A program made the position numbers and the translations under genes. The notes under the pieces were generated by a model. The model was given only the letters and a program-made list of their open reading frames with translations, did not search any database and was not told the DNA's origin. From Gilvimarinus xylanilyticus (GTDB lineage Bacteria > Pseudomonadota > Gammaproteobacteria > Pseudomonadales > Cellvibrionaceae), in assembly GCF_024195295.1 (NCBI RefSeq), contig NZ_JAMFTH010000005.1:124001-188000 (forward strand): a stretch of DNA of 64,000 nt, read 5' to 3'. Below are positions 9,501-16,317 of the stretch, in pieces. How positions within the stretch are numbered: position 1 is the stretch's first letter; every line of letters begins with the position of its first letter.

Positions 9501-10343
9501 TTAGCGATCGAAATCGTCAAACAAACTTCCGGTTTTAGGCGCCGCCGGTGCGTCGGGCACTGGCTCGGGCTTAAGCTTTCCCTCGTCCGTGGGCTCGATC
9601 ACATGAGTGCCGATATGGCTGGGCAGCGGCGCGGGCGCCAAATCTTCTTTGGGCGGTTGCGGCGCGTCGTTGCGCGCGGGCACCGGTTTTTCTACCTCGG
9701 GGTTCTCTGCCGCTTTAGGAGCGGGCGCTTTTTTTACCGGTGTCCGCTTTTTAGCGGCGGGTTTCTTTGTCACCGCCTTTTTAGCGGCAGTAGAGCCCGT
9801 CGCCTTTTTCGCCGCTGGCTTTTTCACCGCGCTTTTTGCCGTGGCAGGTTTAGCGGCGGTTTTTGCTGGACCCGCTTTTTTGGCAGGTGCCTTCTTAGGC
9901 TTGCTAGCCTTGGCCTTTGATTTTGCTTTCGCGGCAGCCTTTTTCTGTTTGGCGGCTTGTTCACGGCGCGCGCGGGCTTCCAGCTTGGCCAGGGCCTCGG
10001 CGTTTTTCTGGTTCCGGCGCGCGGTGTCCAGCGTTTGTTTGTGCAACTTGAGCTCGGCGCGCAAGGCGTTAATATCCGCTTCACTGGCCTGTAAAGCCGC
10101 CACGGCTTTGTCCAAGCGCTTTTGCGCCGCTGCGGTTTTCCCCGCCTTGGCGGCGGCCTGCTTGCGGGCGCGCAAGGTGGCCTGTTTCTTTTTCGCCGTG
10201 GCCAGCTTTTTACTGGCGGCGGCGACGGATTTTTCCGCGCGGGTTACCTCGGCGTTACGCTCTTTATCGAGCTTGGCCTGGACCGAGACAATCTCTTTTT
10301 CCAGCTGTGCCACAGACAATACCGGTTTTTTCTTGGCAGCCAT
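9501..10343 (-). CDS. AlgP-like lysine/alanine-rich histone-like protein
   Basis: This 280-residue protein has an N-terminal charged coiled coil (about 10-125) followed by a Lys/Ala/Pro-rich domain (about 125-225) with degenerate KPAAK, KKAPAK and AKKA units, and an acidic, proline-rich tail ending in GSLFDDFDR. That composition matches AlgP (AlgR3/HctB-like), a eukaryotic histone H1-like DNA-binding protein of pseudomonads linked to alginate gene expression there. The ATG at 10343 is preceded by AAAGGG at suitable spacing; seven codons upstream are open but unlikely to be used. Nearby rsd (AlgQ homologue) supports the assignment. Similarity rests on composition and context, so the precise role is uncertain. 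Confidence 0.75.
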   Translation of the reverse strand: MAAKKKPVLSVAQLEKEIVSVQAKLDKERNAEVTRAEKSVAAASKKLATAKKKQATLRARKQAAAKAGKTAAAQKRLDKAVAALQASEADINALRAELKLHKQTLDTARRNQKNAEALAKLEARARREQAAKQKKAAAKAKSKAKASKPKKAPAKKAGPAKTAAKPATAKSAVKKPAAKKATGSTAAKKAVTKKPAAKKRTPVKKAPAPKAAENPEVEKPVPARNDAPQPPKEDLAPAPLPSHIGTHVIEPTDEGKLKPEPVPDAPAAPKTGSLFDDFDR

Positions 10344-10652
10344 ACTAAAACCCTTTATGAGCAAAAAAATGAATCTGAAGGGGAACTTTCTCTGGCTGTC
10401 ATTGTAGACGTATCCACAAAAAATGTGTACGTCGCGGGATTAATTTACGCGTCACTGTTGAATTTGACCCGCGCGCCCACACAGTTGAAGTTTAACCACT
10501 AGCTGTTAGCAGTTCGCATTGTGCGCTGGAGCGCGCACATACTCAGGTTCATGGGTTACTATGGGCGCTCTTGGGGCCATCGGGCTGGCCGACGGACTGT
10601 AATACTTCCGTCGCAATCGCGATGGACAAATACATTAAAACAACGGGTAACT

Positions 10653-11405
10653 ATGATGAATAAGCGTTTACTAATGACCGGTATGCTCTGCTCTGCAGCC
10701 ATTTTAGCGGGCTGTAACCAAGGCGATGCCGAAAAAGAGACCACCAAGGAAGTTCAACTGCAAACTCTCGAGCAGAAAGTGAATTACGCCATTGCCCTCA
10801 ACATGGCCAACAACTTTAAGCAGCGCGAAGTACCCATTGAAGTAGACGCCTTTACCCAAGCGCTGAAAGACGTTCGCGACGGCACCGACCCACGCCTGAG
10901 CGAGGAAGAAATGCAAGAAACCATGCAGACCTTCCAAGAGCAGCAAATGGAGCTGCAACAACAGCGTCAAAAAGAGATTGCCGATAAGAACAAGGCCGAT
11001 GGCGAGAAGTTCTTATCCGACAACGCCGCGAAAGAAGGCGTAGAGATGACCGAGTCCGGCCTGCAATATAAGGTGCTGGAAGAGGGCGACGGCATTCAGC
11101 CCGCCGCCGAAGATACCGTAACCGTTCACTACGAAGGTCGCCTGATTGACGGCACCGTGTTCGACAGCTCTTACGAGCGCGGCAACCCCGCCACCTTTGG
11201 CCTGAACCAAGTTATTCCGGGTTGGACCGAAGGTCTGCAGCTGATGGAAACCGGCTCGAAGTACGAGTTGTACATTCCATCTGACCTGGCCTATGGCCCC
11301 GGCGGTAACCAGGGTATTCCCCCCAATTCAACACTGGTGTTCCAGGTAGAGTTGCTGGAAGTGGAAAAGGCTGAAGAGCCAGAGGCCGAAGAAGCCGCCG
11401 AGTAA
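10653..11405 (+). CDS. FKBP-type peptidyl-prolyl isomerase lipoprotein
   Basis: This enzyme catalyses cis-trans isomerisation of prolyl bonds and assists folding of envelope proteins. The 250-residue product starts at the ATG at 10653 with a signal peptide ending in the lipobox LAGC (Cys21 by this start), so it should be a lipoprotein. An N-terminal helical dimerisation domain (about 30-130, Gln/Glu-rich) precedes the FKBP domain (about 140-240), with the typical VTVHYEGRLIDGTVFDSS and VIPGWTEGLQLM segments. The tail is acidic (about 10 Glu residues). The family matches FkpA/Mip. A longer open frame to 10521 lacks a signal peptide at its start and is rejected. A strong terminator follows the gene. 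Confidence 0.92.
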   Translation: MMNKRLLMTGMLCSAAILAGCNQGDAEKETTKEVQLQTLEQKVNYAIALNMANNFKQREVPIEVDAFTQALKDVRDGTDPRLSEEEMQETMQTFQEQQMELQQQRQKEIADKNKADGEKFLSDNAAKEGVEMTESGLQYKVLEEGDGIQPAAEDTVTVHYEGRLIDGTVFDSSYERGNPATFGLNQVIPGWTEGLQLMETGSKYELYIPSDLAYGPGGNQGIPPNSTLVFQVELLEVEKAEEPEAEEAAE

Positions 11406-11425
11406 TTAACGCGCGCTTAATAAAA

Positions 11426-11458
11426 AGCCCCGCTTGTTTGCGCAAGCGGGGCTTTTTT
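11426..11458 (+). terminator. Intrinsic terminator after the FKBP gene
   Basis: An 11-bp perfect stem (AGCCCCGCTTG at 11426-11436 with CAAGCGGGGCT at 11443-11453, 6-nt loop) is followed by six T residues on the plus strand and preceded by AAAAA, so it can act in both directions. It lies 20 bp after the FKBP stop codon. Confidence 0.9.
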
Positions 11459-11481
11459 GTTGTGCCATGCTTACCCCAGTC

Positions 11482-11512
11482 GCGTCAGACATCCGACCTC
11501 AGACGTCTGGCG
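11482..11512. repeat. Copy of a TCAGAC-GTCTGA palindromic motif
   Basis: The gap before the WD40 gene holds GCGTCAGAC (11482-11490) and, after about 13 nt, the palindrome CAGACGTCTG followed by GCG. The same GCGTCAGAC/GTCTGACGC word occurs as a perfect palindrome after uvrD (18526-18543). It may be a short dispersed intergenic repeat; two copies only are seen here. Confidence 0.45.
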
Positions 11513-12496
11513 TTAATAACTCAACGTATAAATAAACCCATTGCCGCTCATAGCCCGGTACAGATCGGGGTTGGTGGTAAAACTAATGTCTAACACCGGT
11601 GAGGCACTGGGCTGCCAGGCTTTGCGCTTGGGCAACTGCCAGGTGTAAATGTCACTCTGAGCGTCGATATCCCACAATTGCACAAAACCATCGGGTCTAC
11701 CGGTCAGCAGATAGCGGCCGTCGCGGGAAAAGCGGGCCGCACTGATGTTTAACCCCCGCTTTACGCGCTCGCGATTAAAAGGCAACTGCCACAAGCTTTG
11801 GTTATCGGCGGTGGTAAAAACTTCCACCCGGTCGTATTTAGCCGCCGCCACCGCCCGGGTACCGTCGGCGCTTAGGGCAACCTGTTGCACGGGTTCGCTA
11901 TACTGACGCTGGTGGCGCGTTTGGCCGCTGTTGCTATCCCAGACCCGCACCTTGCCATCCTCGCTACCGGTGAGCATCACCCCCAGATCATCGCTGAGCG
12001 CTACACTATTCACAGCCGAGCCGTGGGCAAATTCACGCAAAATACCACCGCGGCGCAGGTCATAGACTAAAGCGCGACCATCGGCCAGCCCCAGCAAAGC
12101 GACATTGCCGTGGCGCCCCAGGGCAACGGACAGGGCCTCAGCGGGCAGGCGCCAATAGGCGGCACTCTCGCCGGATGCGGTATTCCATAACACCTGCGAC
12201 AACTCGTCCACGGTGACCGCCCAGCCGCCATCGGGCGACAGGGCCGTGCGCAGCAGCAGGCTGGTTTCACCCTGAGTATGGTTCCAGTCAAACAGCCGCT
12301 CGCCTTCGGCCACCGACCAGTAGCTCCCGCCATGATAGGCCGATCCCACCACGGCAAAGTCGCCCGTACGCCCTAGGGCGCCGGATTGCACGTTGCGGGC
12401 GGCAACTTCCAGCTCGCCGCTGGGGCCAGGCGAGCAGGCGCTCAAGCCCATAATGGCGGCAAAACAAAAGCAAGAAATGAAGTACACGTGTCGCAT
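11513..12496 (-). CDS. WD40-repeat lipoprotein
   Basis: This 327-residue protein has a signal peptide with lipobox LSAC (Cys21), so it should be anchored to an envelope membrane. The rest is made of WD40-like beta-propeller blades: clear units include SVALSDDLGVMLTGSEDGKVRVWD and ARFSRDGRYLLTGRPDGFVQLWD (each given here with its core; the full blade is about 40 residues), with further degenerate blades to a total of about six or seven. Such propellers are scaffolds for protein binding; no catalytic residues are expected. It is downstream of rsd on the same strand with a 66-bp gap containing two hairpins. Partner and function are unknown. Confidence 0.85.
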   Translation of the reverse strand: MRHVYFISCFCFAAIMGLSACSPGPSGELEVAARNVQSGALGRTGDFAVVGSAYHGGSYWSVAEGERLFDWNHTQGETSLLLRTALSPDGGWAVTVDELSQVLWNTASGESAAYWRLPAEALSVALGRHGNVALLGLADGRALVYDLRRGGILREFAHGSAVNSVALSDDLGVMLTGSEDGKVRVWDSNSGQTRHQRQYSEPVQQVALSADGTRAVAAAKYDRVEVFTTADNQSLWQLPFNRERVKRGLNISAARFSRDGRYLLTGRPDGFVQLWDIDAQSDIYTWQLPKRKAWQPSASPVLDISFTTNPDLYRAMSGNGFIYTLSY

Positions 12497-12501
12497 GAGG
12501 C

Positions 12502-12555
12502 GCCCTAACTCAACTGGGGTTAGGGCAAGTGTAGCACTCGCGCCGAGGCGAGTGC
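12502..12555 (-). other. Two hairpins between rsd and the WD40 gene
   Basis: Two perfect stems lie between the rsd stop and the WD40 start: GCACTCGC/GCGAGTGC (12534-12541 with 12548-12555) and GCCCTAAC/GTTAGGGC (12502-12509 with 12519-12526). Neither is followed by a T run on the minus strand, so a simple intrinsic terminator is doubtful; they may reduce read-through or shape the leader of the WD40 mRNA. Confidence 0.5.
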
Positions 12556-12562
12556 CGGAGTG

Positions 12563-13024
12563 TTATTCCACTAGGTCTTTGTGGGCGCTGTGCAGCACCG
12601 CTATCATTTGATCTTCGGCGGAAAAGCGCGCTTCCAGAGTTTCGCCCAAACGCGACAGGTCATCCTCCAGGCTGCTCAGGTCATCGGTTTCCAGATACTT
12701 GTCGTTAAAATCCAGAATATCCTCGGTAGTGGCGTCCACGGCTTTGAAGTGCTCGGCGCCTTCACGCAGGGCTTTTTCGTCGTCGAACTCCCGCCCCTCT
12801 TTAATCAACTGGTCGTAGATTTCAAAATGGCCTGCGGACACATAGTCCACCATTATCTGGCATAGCGTGCGCAGCTTTTCGCCGCGAACCTCTGCATCCT
12901 GCTCTTTATTGGCCGATAGCGCGCAGTATTTGACCAACATTTGCTGACGCTCGGCCAGCCAGCGATCGATTATTTGACTTACTCCGCCCCAGCGTTCTTT
13001 GGCGTCCTGACAGTTGTCCAGCAT
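12563..13024 (-). CDS. rsd: Rsd/AlgQ family anti-sigma-70 regulator
   Basis: Rsd binds the main sigma factor (sigma-70) and lowers its association with RNA polymerase; the Pseudomonas homologue AlgQ also affects alginate synthesis. The 153-residue all-helical protein opens with MLDNCQDAKERWGGVSQIID, typical of the family (four-helix-bundle, with WL..R..L...YC near residues 23-35), and continues with LCQIMVDYVSAGHFEIYDQL. The ATG at 13024 is preceded by AGGGGAT. It lies in the same neighbourhood as the AlgP-like and TIGR02444 genes, as in pseudomonads. It is separated by 204 bp from the divergent FliL-like gene. Confidence 0.92.
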   Translation of the reverse strand: MLDNCQDAKERWGGVSQIIDRWLAERQQMLVKYCALSANKEQDAEVRGEKLRTLCQIMVDYVSAGHFEIYDQLIKEGREFDDEKALREGAEHFKAVDATTEDILDFNDKYLETDDLSSLEDDLSRLGETLEARFSAEDQMIAVLHSAHKDLVE

Positions 13025-13173
13025 GGTTATCCCCTGAGCTTTATACCTTTCCCATAGGATCTGTTAACAGGCCCTAAGTGGCTGGCCATAATAACACGGC
13101 CCGAGGTTTTATTAACCGCACAATAGCTATCGGTTGCGATGGATTAATGTAACGCGCAAAAAGGCCGATATGC

Positions 13174-13202
13174 TTGCCGGGGTAGTAGGATCTGGCTATG
13201 CT
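13174..13202 (+). promoter_or_regulatory. Possible sigma-70 promoter of the FliL-like gene
   Basis: TTGCCG (13174-13179) and TATGCT (13197-13202) are separated by 17 bp, 26 bp before the ATG at 13229. Each box matches the consensus at four of six positions. Prediction from sequence only. Confidence 0.4.
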
Positions 13203-13228
13203 GAGTGCTTAAATATAGGTAACGCACC

Positions 13229-13639
13229 ATGCTAAAAAAATGTTTGTTATTCATTAGCTTACTGGGATTGAGCCTCACCGCTTGGGCTCAGGAAGAGAGC
13301 GCCGAGAACCTTGTAGACGGCGCCATTTACATTCCCATGCAACCGCCTTTTGTAGTCAATTACGGCGGCACGGGACGGTTAAAATATCTCAAAACCGAAT
13401 TGACCCTTAGGGTGAATGACGTCCATACCGCGGCGGCGGTGCGCCATCATATGCCCCTGCTGCGCAATGCGATGGTGATGCTGTTCTCGCGGCAAAGCGA
13501 AGAGGCCATTACCACCCAAGAGGGAGTCTCCCAGCTGCGTGAAACGGCCAAACAGGAAATTATCGCCCTGTTGGAGTCCGAACAGGACGAAGCCGATGTG
13601 CTTGAGGTCTACTTTAATGACCTGATTGTGCAGAAATAG
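13229..13639 (+). CDS. FliL-like secreted protein
   Basis: This 136-residue protein has a cleavable signal peptide (MLKKCLLFISLLGLSLTAWAQ) and a domain resembling the periplasmic part of FliL: a YIPMQPPFVVNY strand, LKTELTLRV, then HHMPLLRNAMVMLFSRQ and a C-terminal VLEVYFNDLIVQK. FliL supports the flagellar stator, but here the usual membrane anchor is replaced by a signal peptide and no flagellar genes are near, so it is a stand-alone paralogue of unknown role, known in several gammaproteobacteria. Its end overlaps the convergent gshA by 26 bp. Confidence 0.8.
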   Translation: MLKKCLLFISLLGLSLTAWAQEESAENLVDGAIYIPMQPPFVVNYGGTGRLKYLKTELTLRVNDVHTAAAVRHHMPLLRNAMVMLFSRQSEEAITTQEGVSQLRETAKQEIIALLESEQDEADVLEVYFNDLIVQK

Positions 13640-15248
13640 GTTCGCTGGCTGTCCTCTGAGTACAGCCACAATCACTGTACTGGCGGTAGTAGGCCGCCAG
13701 ATACTCTTCAAAACTCACCGTATCCGCCGCTTCAACTTCCGTTTGCCGCCTATGGCTCTCGCTCGCCAGCTGAGCGAAGTAACTCTGACGCGCGGCGCTG
13801 AGTGGTCGCGTGGCAAAGTACTGGCGGTGTCGCTCCGCCATTTCCAAGGTGTGAGCGTAGTAAGTTTGCTGTTTTTCCTGCAGGGCGTGCAATACCTGCT
13901 GCGCCGGGGTGGGGGTTGCACCCGCCCGTTTTTGCTCTTGCGCGGCAAAGGCGCGGCGGTAATCATCGATGCCCCAGGCGCCGTCCAGCATCTCGGCACA
14001 GGCCGAGATGCCGCACTGCAGCTGGGCGGCCCACTCGCTGGCCTTTACTTCACCGCTTTCATTTAACAGGGTTAGGTCTGGGTCCAGGCCGCGATAGACG
14101 ATTCGTTTTTGATTCTCTTGCAGATTGGCGTATTCGCGATCACTGGCCTGGGGGCTGTCCTGCAGCAGGCAAAACAGTAAAAACGCATCCAGATAATGCA
14201 GCTGGTCGCTGTTTACGCCCAGCGGGTCAAATGGATTTAAGTCCACACAGCGCACCTCGACATACTCCACCCCGCGCAAGCGCAGCGCCTGCAACGCTGT
14301 CTCACCGGAGTTCGCTGTGCGCTTGGGACGAATGGTGCTGTAAAACTCGTTTTCAATCTGCAGCAAACTGGTGTTTAACTGCTGATACTGGCCTTCAACG
14401 TCGGTTAAACCGATACGCTGATAGTCTGCGTGGGGCTGAGTGATCGCACCGCAGAGGGTTTTGAGGTAATTGTCTACATTGTTGTAGCAGACGATCAGCG
14501 AGTTCTGGGCGTCGCTCTGGTAGCCCAAATCCCCCATTCGCAGTGAAGTGGCGTAGGGCACATGCAGTGTATTGCTGTCAGTACCAAAGGGCACCAGAGC
14601 GTGCTCGCGACCGCGTACAAAGCTTTTACACACCGCCGGTGCGGCGCCAAACAGCTGAATCAGCAGCCAGAAGTAGCGGCGAAAGTTGCGGATGAGGGCA
14701 AAGTACTTATCGGTTTTAAAGTCCTGCAGCGACTGGGTACTGCCCTCGTGCTGCGCCAGCGCTCGCCAAAACTCGTCCGGCAACGAAAAATTGTAGTGGA
14801 CCCCGGCAATGGTCTGCATGGCGCGGCCATAGCGGTGCCCCAGGCCCAGGCGGTAGACGGTTTTCATGGTGCCACTGTTGGAGGTGCCGTAGCGCGCCAC
14901 CGGTATCGAGTTGTCCCCCGCCAGCACGCAAGGCATGCTGCCGGGCCAGAGTAGCTCGTCACTCAACTGGCTATAGGTATAGCGGTGAATTTCATCTAGC
15001 TGCGCCAGAACATCGCTAATGCGGGTCGCCGGCTGGGTGATAAATTCCAGCAGCGCTTCGGAATAGTCGGTCGTGATGTGCGGGTGGGTCATCGCCGAAC
15101 CCAACCCCTGCGGGTGTTGCTCGGCCGACAGACGCCCCTCTGGGGTGACCCGCAGGCTTTCCTTCTCGATGCCGCGCAGAATTCCACGCAGTGTGTGCTT
15201 TGCAGCTGGAGCGGCGAGTGCCGCTAACTGCGCGTCCAGTTGTGACAA
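13614..15248 (-). CDS. gshA: Glutamate-cysteine ligase
   Basis: GshA joins L-glutamate and L-cysteine using ATP, the first and rate-limiting step of glutathione synthesis, in the cytosol. The 544-residue protein is the proteobacterial type 1 form (E. coli 518 residues). Recognisable segments are GIEKESLRVTPEGRLS near residue 27, ITTDYSEALLEFITQP (substrate-binding acidic residues), LWPGSMPC, the YGTSNSGTMKTVYRLGLGHRYG region and a later VEYVEVRCVDLNPFDPLGV motif. It follows, by 14 bp, a 108-residue unknown gene on the same strand, so the two probably form an operon. The 3' end overlaps the FliL-like gene on the other strand. Confidence 0.95.
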   Translation of the reverse strand: MSQLDAQLAALAAPAAKHTLRGILRGIEKESLRVTPEGRLSAEQHPQGLGSAMTHPHITTDYSEALLEFITQPATRISDVLAQLDEIHRYTYSQLSDELLWPGSMPCVLAGDNSIPVARYGTSNSGTMKTVYRLGLGHRYGRAMQTIAGVHYNFSLPDEFWRALAQHEGSTQSLQDFKTDKYFALIRNFRRYFWLLIQLFGAAPAVCKSFVRGREHALVPFGTDSNTLHVPYATSLRMGDLGYQSDAQNSLIVCYNNVDNYLKTLCGAITQPHADYQRIGLTDVEGQYQQLNTSLLQIENEFYSTIRPKRTANSGETALQALRLRGVEYVEVRCVDLNPFDPLGVNSDQLHYLDAFLLFCLLQDSPQASDREYANLQENQKRIVYRGLDPDLTLLNESGEVKASEWAAQLQCGISACAEMLDGAWGIDDYRRAFAAQEQKRAGATPTPAQQVLHALQEKQQTYYAHTLEMAERHRQYFATRPLSAARQSYFAQLASESHRRQTEVEAADTVSFEEYLAAYYRQYSDCGCTQRTASEPISAQSGH

Positions 15249-15262
15249 GGGGCTATCCTCGG

Positions 15263-15589
15263 TTAGTGAGCGGCCTCGGGGGTCGGCTTGGCATCGGGGG
15301 TGTCGGCGACATCGCTATCGAGCGCGAGCGACTGCGTCTGGTTGGCTTTGGGCAGCGGGGGCGGCAGAATCTCGGGATCTATTTGGGGCTGGCCGCGCTC
15401 GTTCAGCGGACACTCCACCAGCTTAACCCGCTGGCTGTAATCTTTGGCGTTGGCTTCAAACATTTCATTCACCGCTTCGTCCTTGTGGGGGCTGCGGTAC
15501 AAACTGGCCAATTCGCGGCCGTCTTGCCAGGTGCGCTGTTTGCTCAGAAACAGCTTGTCCTGGTTTTGGATAATATAAACCTCAGACAT
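15263..15589 (-). CDS. Small unknown protein upstream of gshA
   Basis: I do not recognise a named family. The 108-residue product begins MSEVYIIQNQDKLFLSKQRTW, reads as a compact alpha/beta domain to about residue 60 (including DEAVNEMFEANAKDYSQRVKLVEC), and ends in a proline-rich, probably disordered tail. It has no signal peptide, so it should be cytosolic. One cysteine (in LVECPL) is present. Its stop codon is 14 bp from the gshA start, which suggests co-transcription. The N-terminal pattern resembles small conserved proteins of marine gammaproteobacteria with no known function. Confidence 0.7.
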   Translation of the reverse strand: MSEVYIIQNQDKLFLSKQRTWQDGRELASLYRSPHKDEAVNEMFEANAKDYSQRVKLVECPLNERGQPQIDPEILPPPLPKANQTQSLALDSDVADTPDAKPTPEAAH

Positions 15590-15651
15590 AAAAAACCATC
15601 GTTGTCTGGTGGAAGGAATTTACCGGTTTAACTGCGCATAATGGGGACTAA

Positions 15652-16197
15652 TCAGTCAGTGTCAAGTCTGGGAATATCCAGAAGAAAGTCCGTAGAGCCA
15701 ATATCCACCCCTTTTTGGCTCAGCAGAGTGCTTACCTGACCCCGATGATGGGTCTGATGGTTAAACAGATGCAAGACCAGCTCGCCAAAATGGCGCACCG
15801 CAGACTCGCCCAGGCGGTTGCGATATGCCAGTGGCATGTTCAAGTCTGTGCTTTGAAGCTCCCGAGCGCTCCAGCTCACAATAGCCTCATCCACCAACCT
15901 TCTAACGGCACCCAGCGCGCCAAAGTGCGGGTAGAGCAACTGGTCGAGAGATTGCGGCGCGGGCAATTCAGACAGCGCCTGCAGGCTTGGGTATCCCTCA
16001 CAATGATTGGCAAAGCGCGCAAGCCAGAGTAAGTCGCCCACCAATATATGATTAAGCGTACCCAACACCGAATCAAAATAGGCGCCGGCGGGTGCTGCCA
16101 GACTGGCGTGGTCCAACTGCGCGGCGGCGCGGTACACCTGGTTATTCAAGCGCATGTTGTAGCCGGCCATCAGCTGAATATGGGTTAGCGCATTCAT
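15652..16197 (-). CDS. DinB family protein
   Basis: This 181-residue four-helix-bundle protein belongs to the DinB/YfiT-like metal-binding superfamily. The expected metal triad is visible: His50 in LGTLNHILVGDLLW, and His147 and His151 in FNHQTHHRG (HxxxH). Members include damage-inducible proteins and thiol-dependent transferases, but most, including this one, have no assigned substrate. The proximity to glutathione synthesis (gshA) could be meaningful because some DinB-like enzymes use low-molecular-weight thiols; that is inference. It is divergent from uvrD with a 120-bp gap. Confidence 0.9.
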   Translation of the reverse strand: MNALTHIQLMAGYNMRLNNQVYRAAAQLDHASLAAPAGAYFDSVLGTLNHILVGDLLWLARFANHCEGYPSLQALSELPAPQSLDQLLYPHFGALGAVRRLVDEAIVSWSARELQSTDLNMPLAYRNRLGESAVRHFGELVLHLFNHQTHHRGQVSTLLSQKGVDIGSTDFLLDIPRLDTD

Positions 16198-16317
16198 TGT
16201 TTACCGCTCTCTGTGCGTCTATTTACTGGGTATATTTACAGTAAAATGGTATGCTTGGGGTTTGCAACCTAAGCGCGTTTACCCGCGTTATAACACACCC
16301 AACCGAAACCTTGTCCC

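Noticed and set aside
9607-10407. Long open frame on the plus strand opposite the AlgP-like gene (266 codons)
   Set aside because: It is the antisense of a Lys/Ala-rich gene whose codon bias leaves the opposite strand open; its product is a Phe/Ala/Arg-rich low-complexity chain with no family features.
10521-10652. Longer N-terminus for the FKBP protein
   Set aside because: The signal peptide with its lipobox starts only at 10653; the extension is Arg-rich and lacks support.
12534-12555. Terminator call for the rsd 3' hairpin
   Set aside because: The stem is strong but no T run follows on the minus strand, so I list it only as a hairpin.
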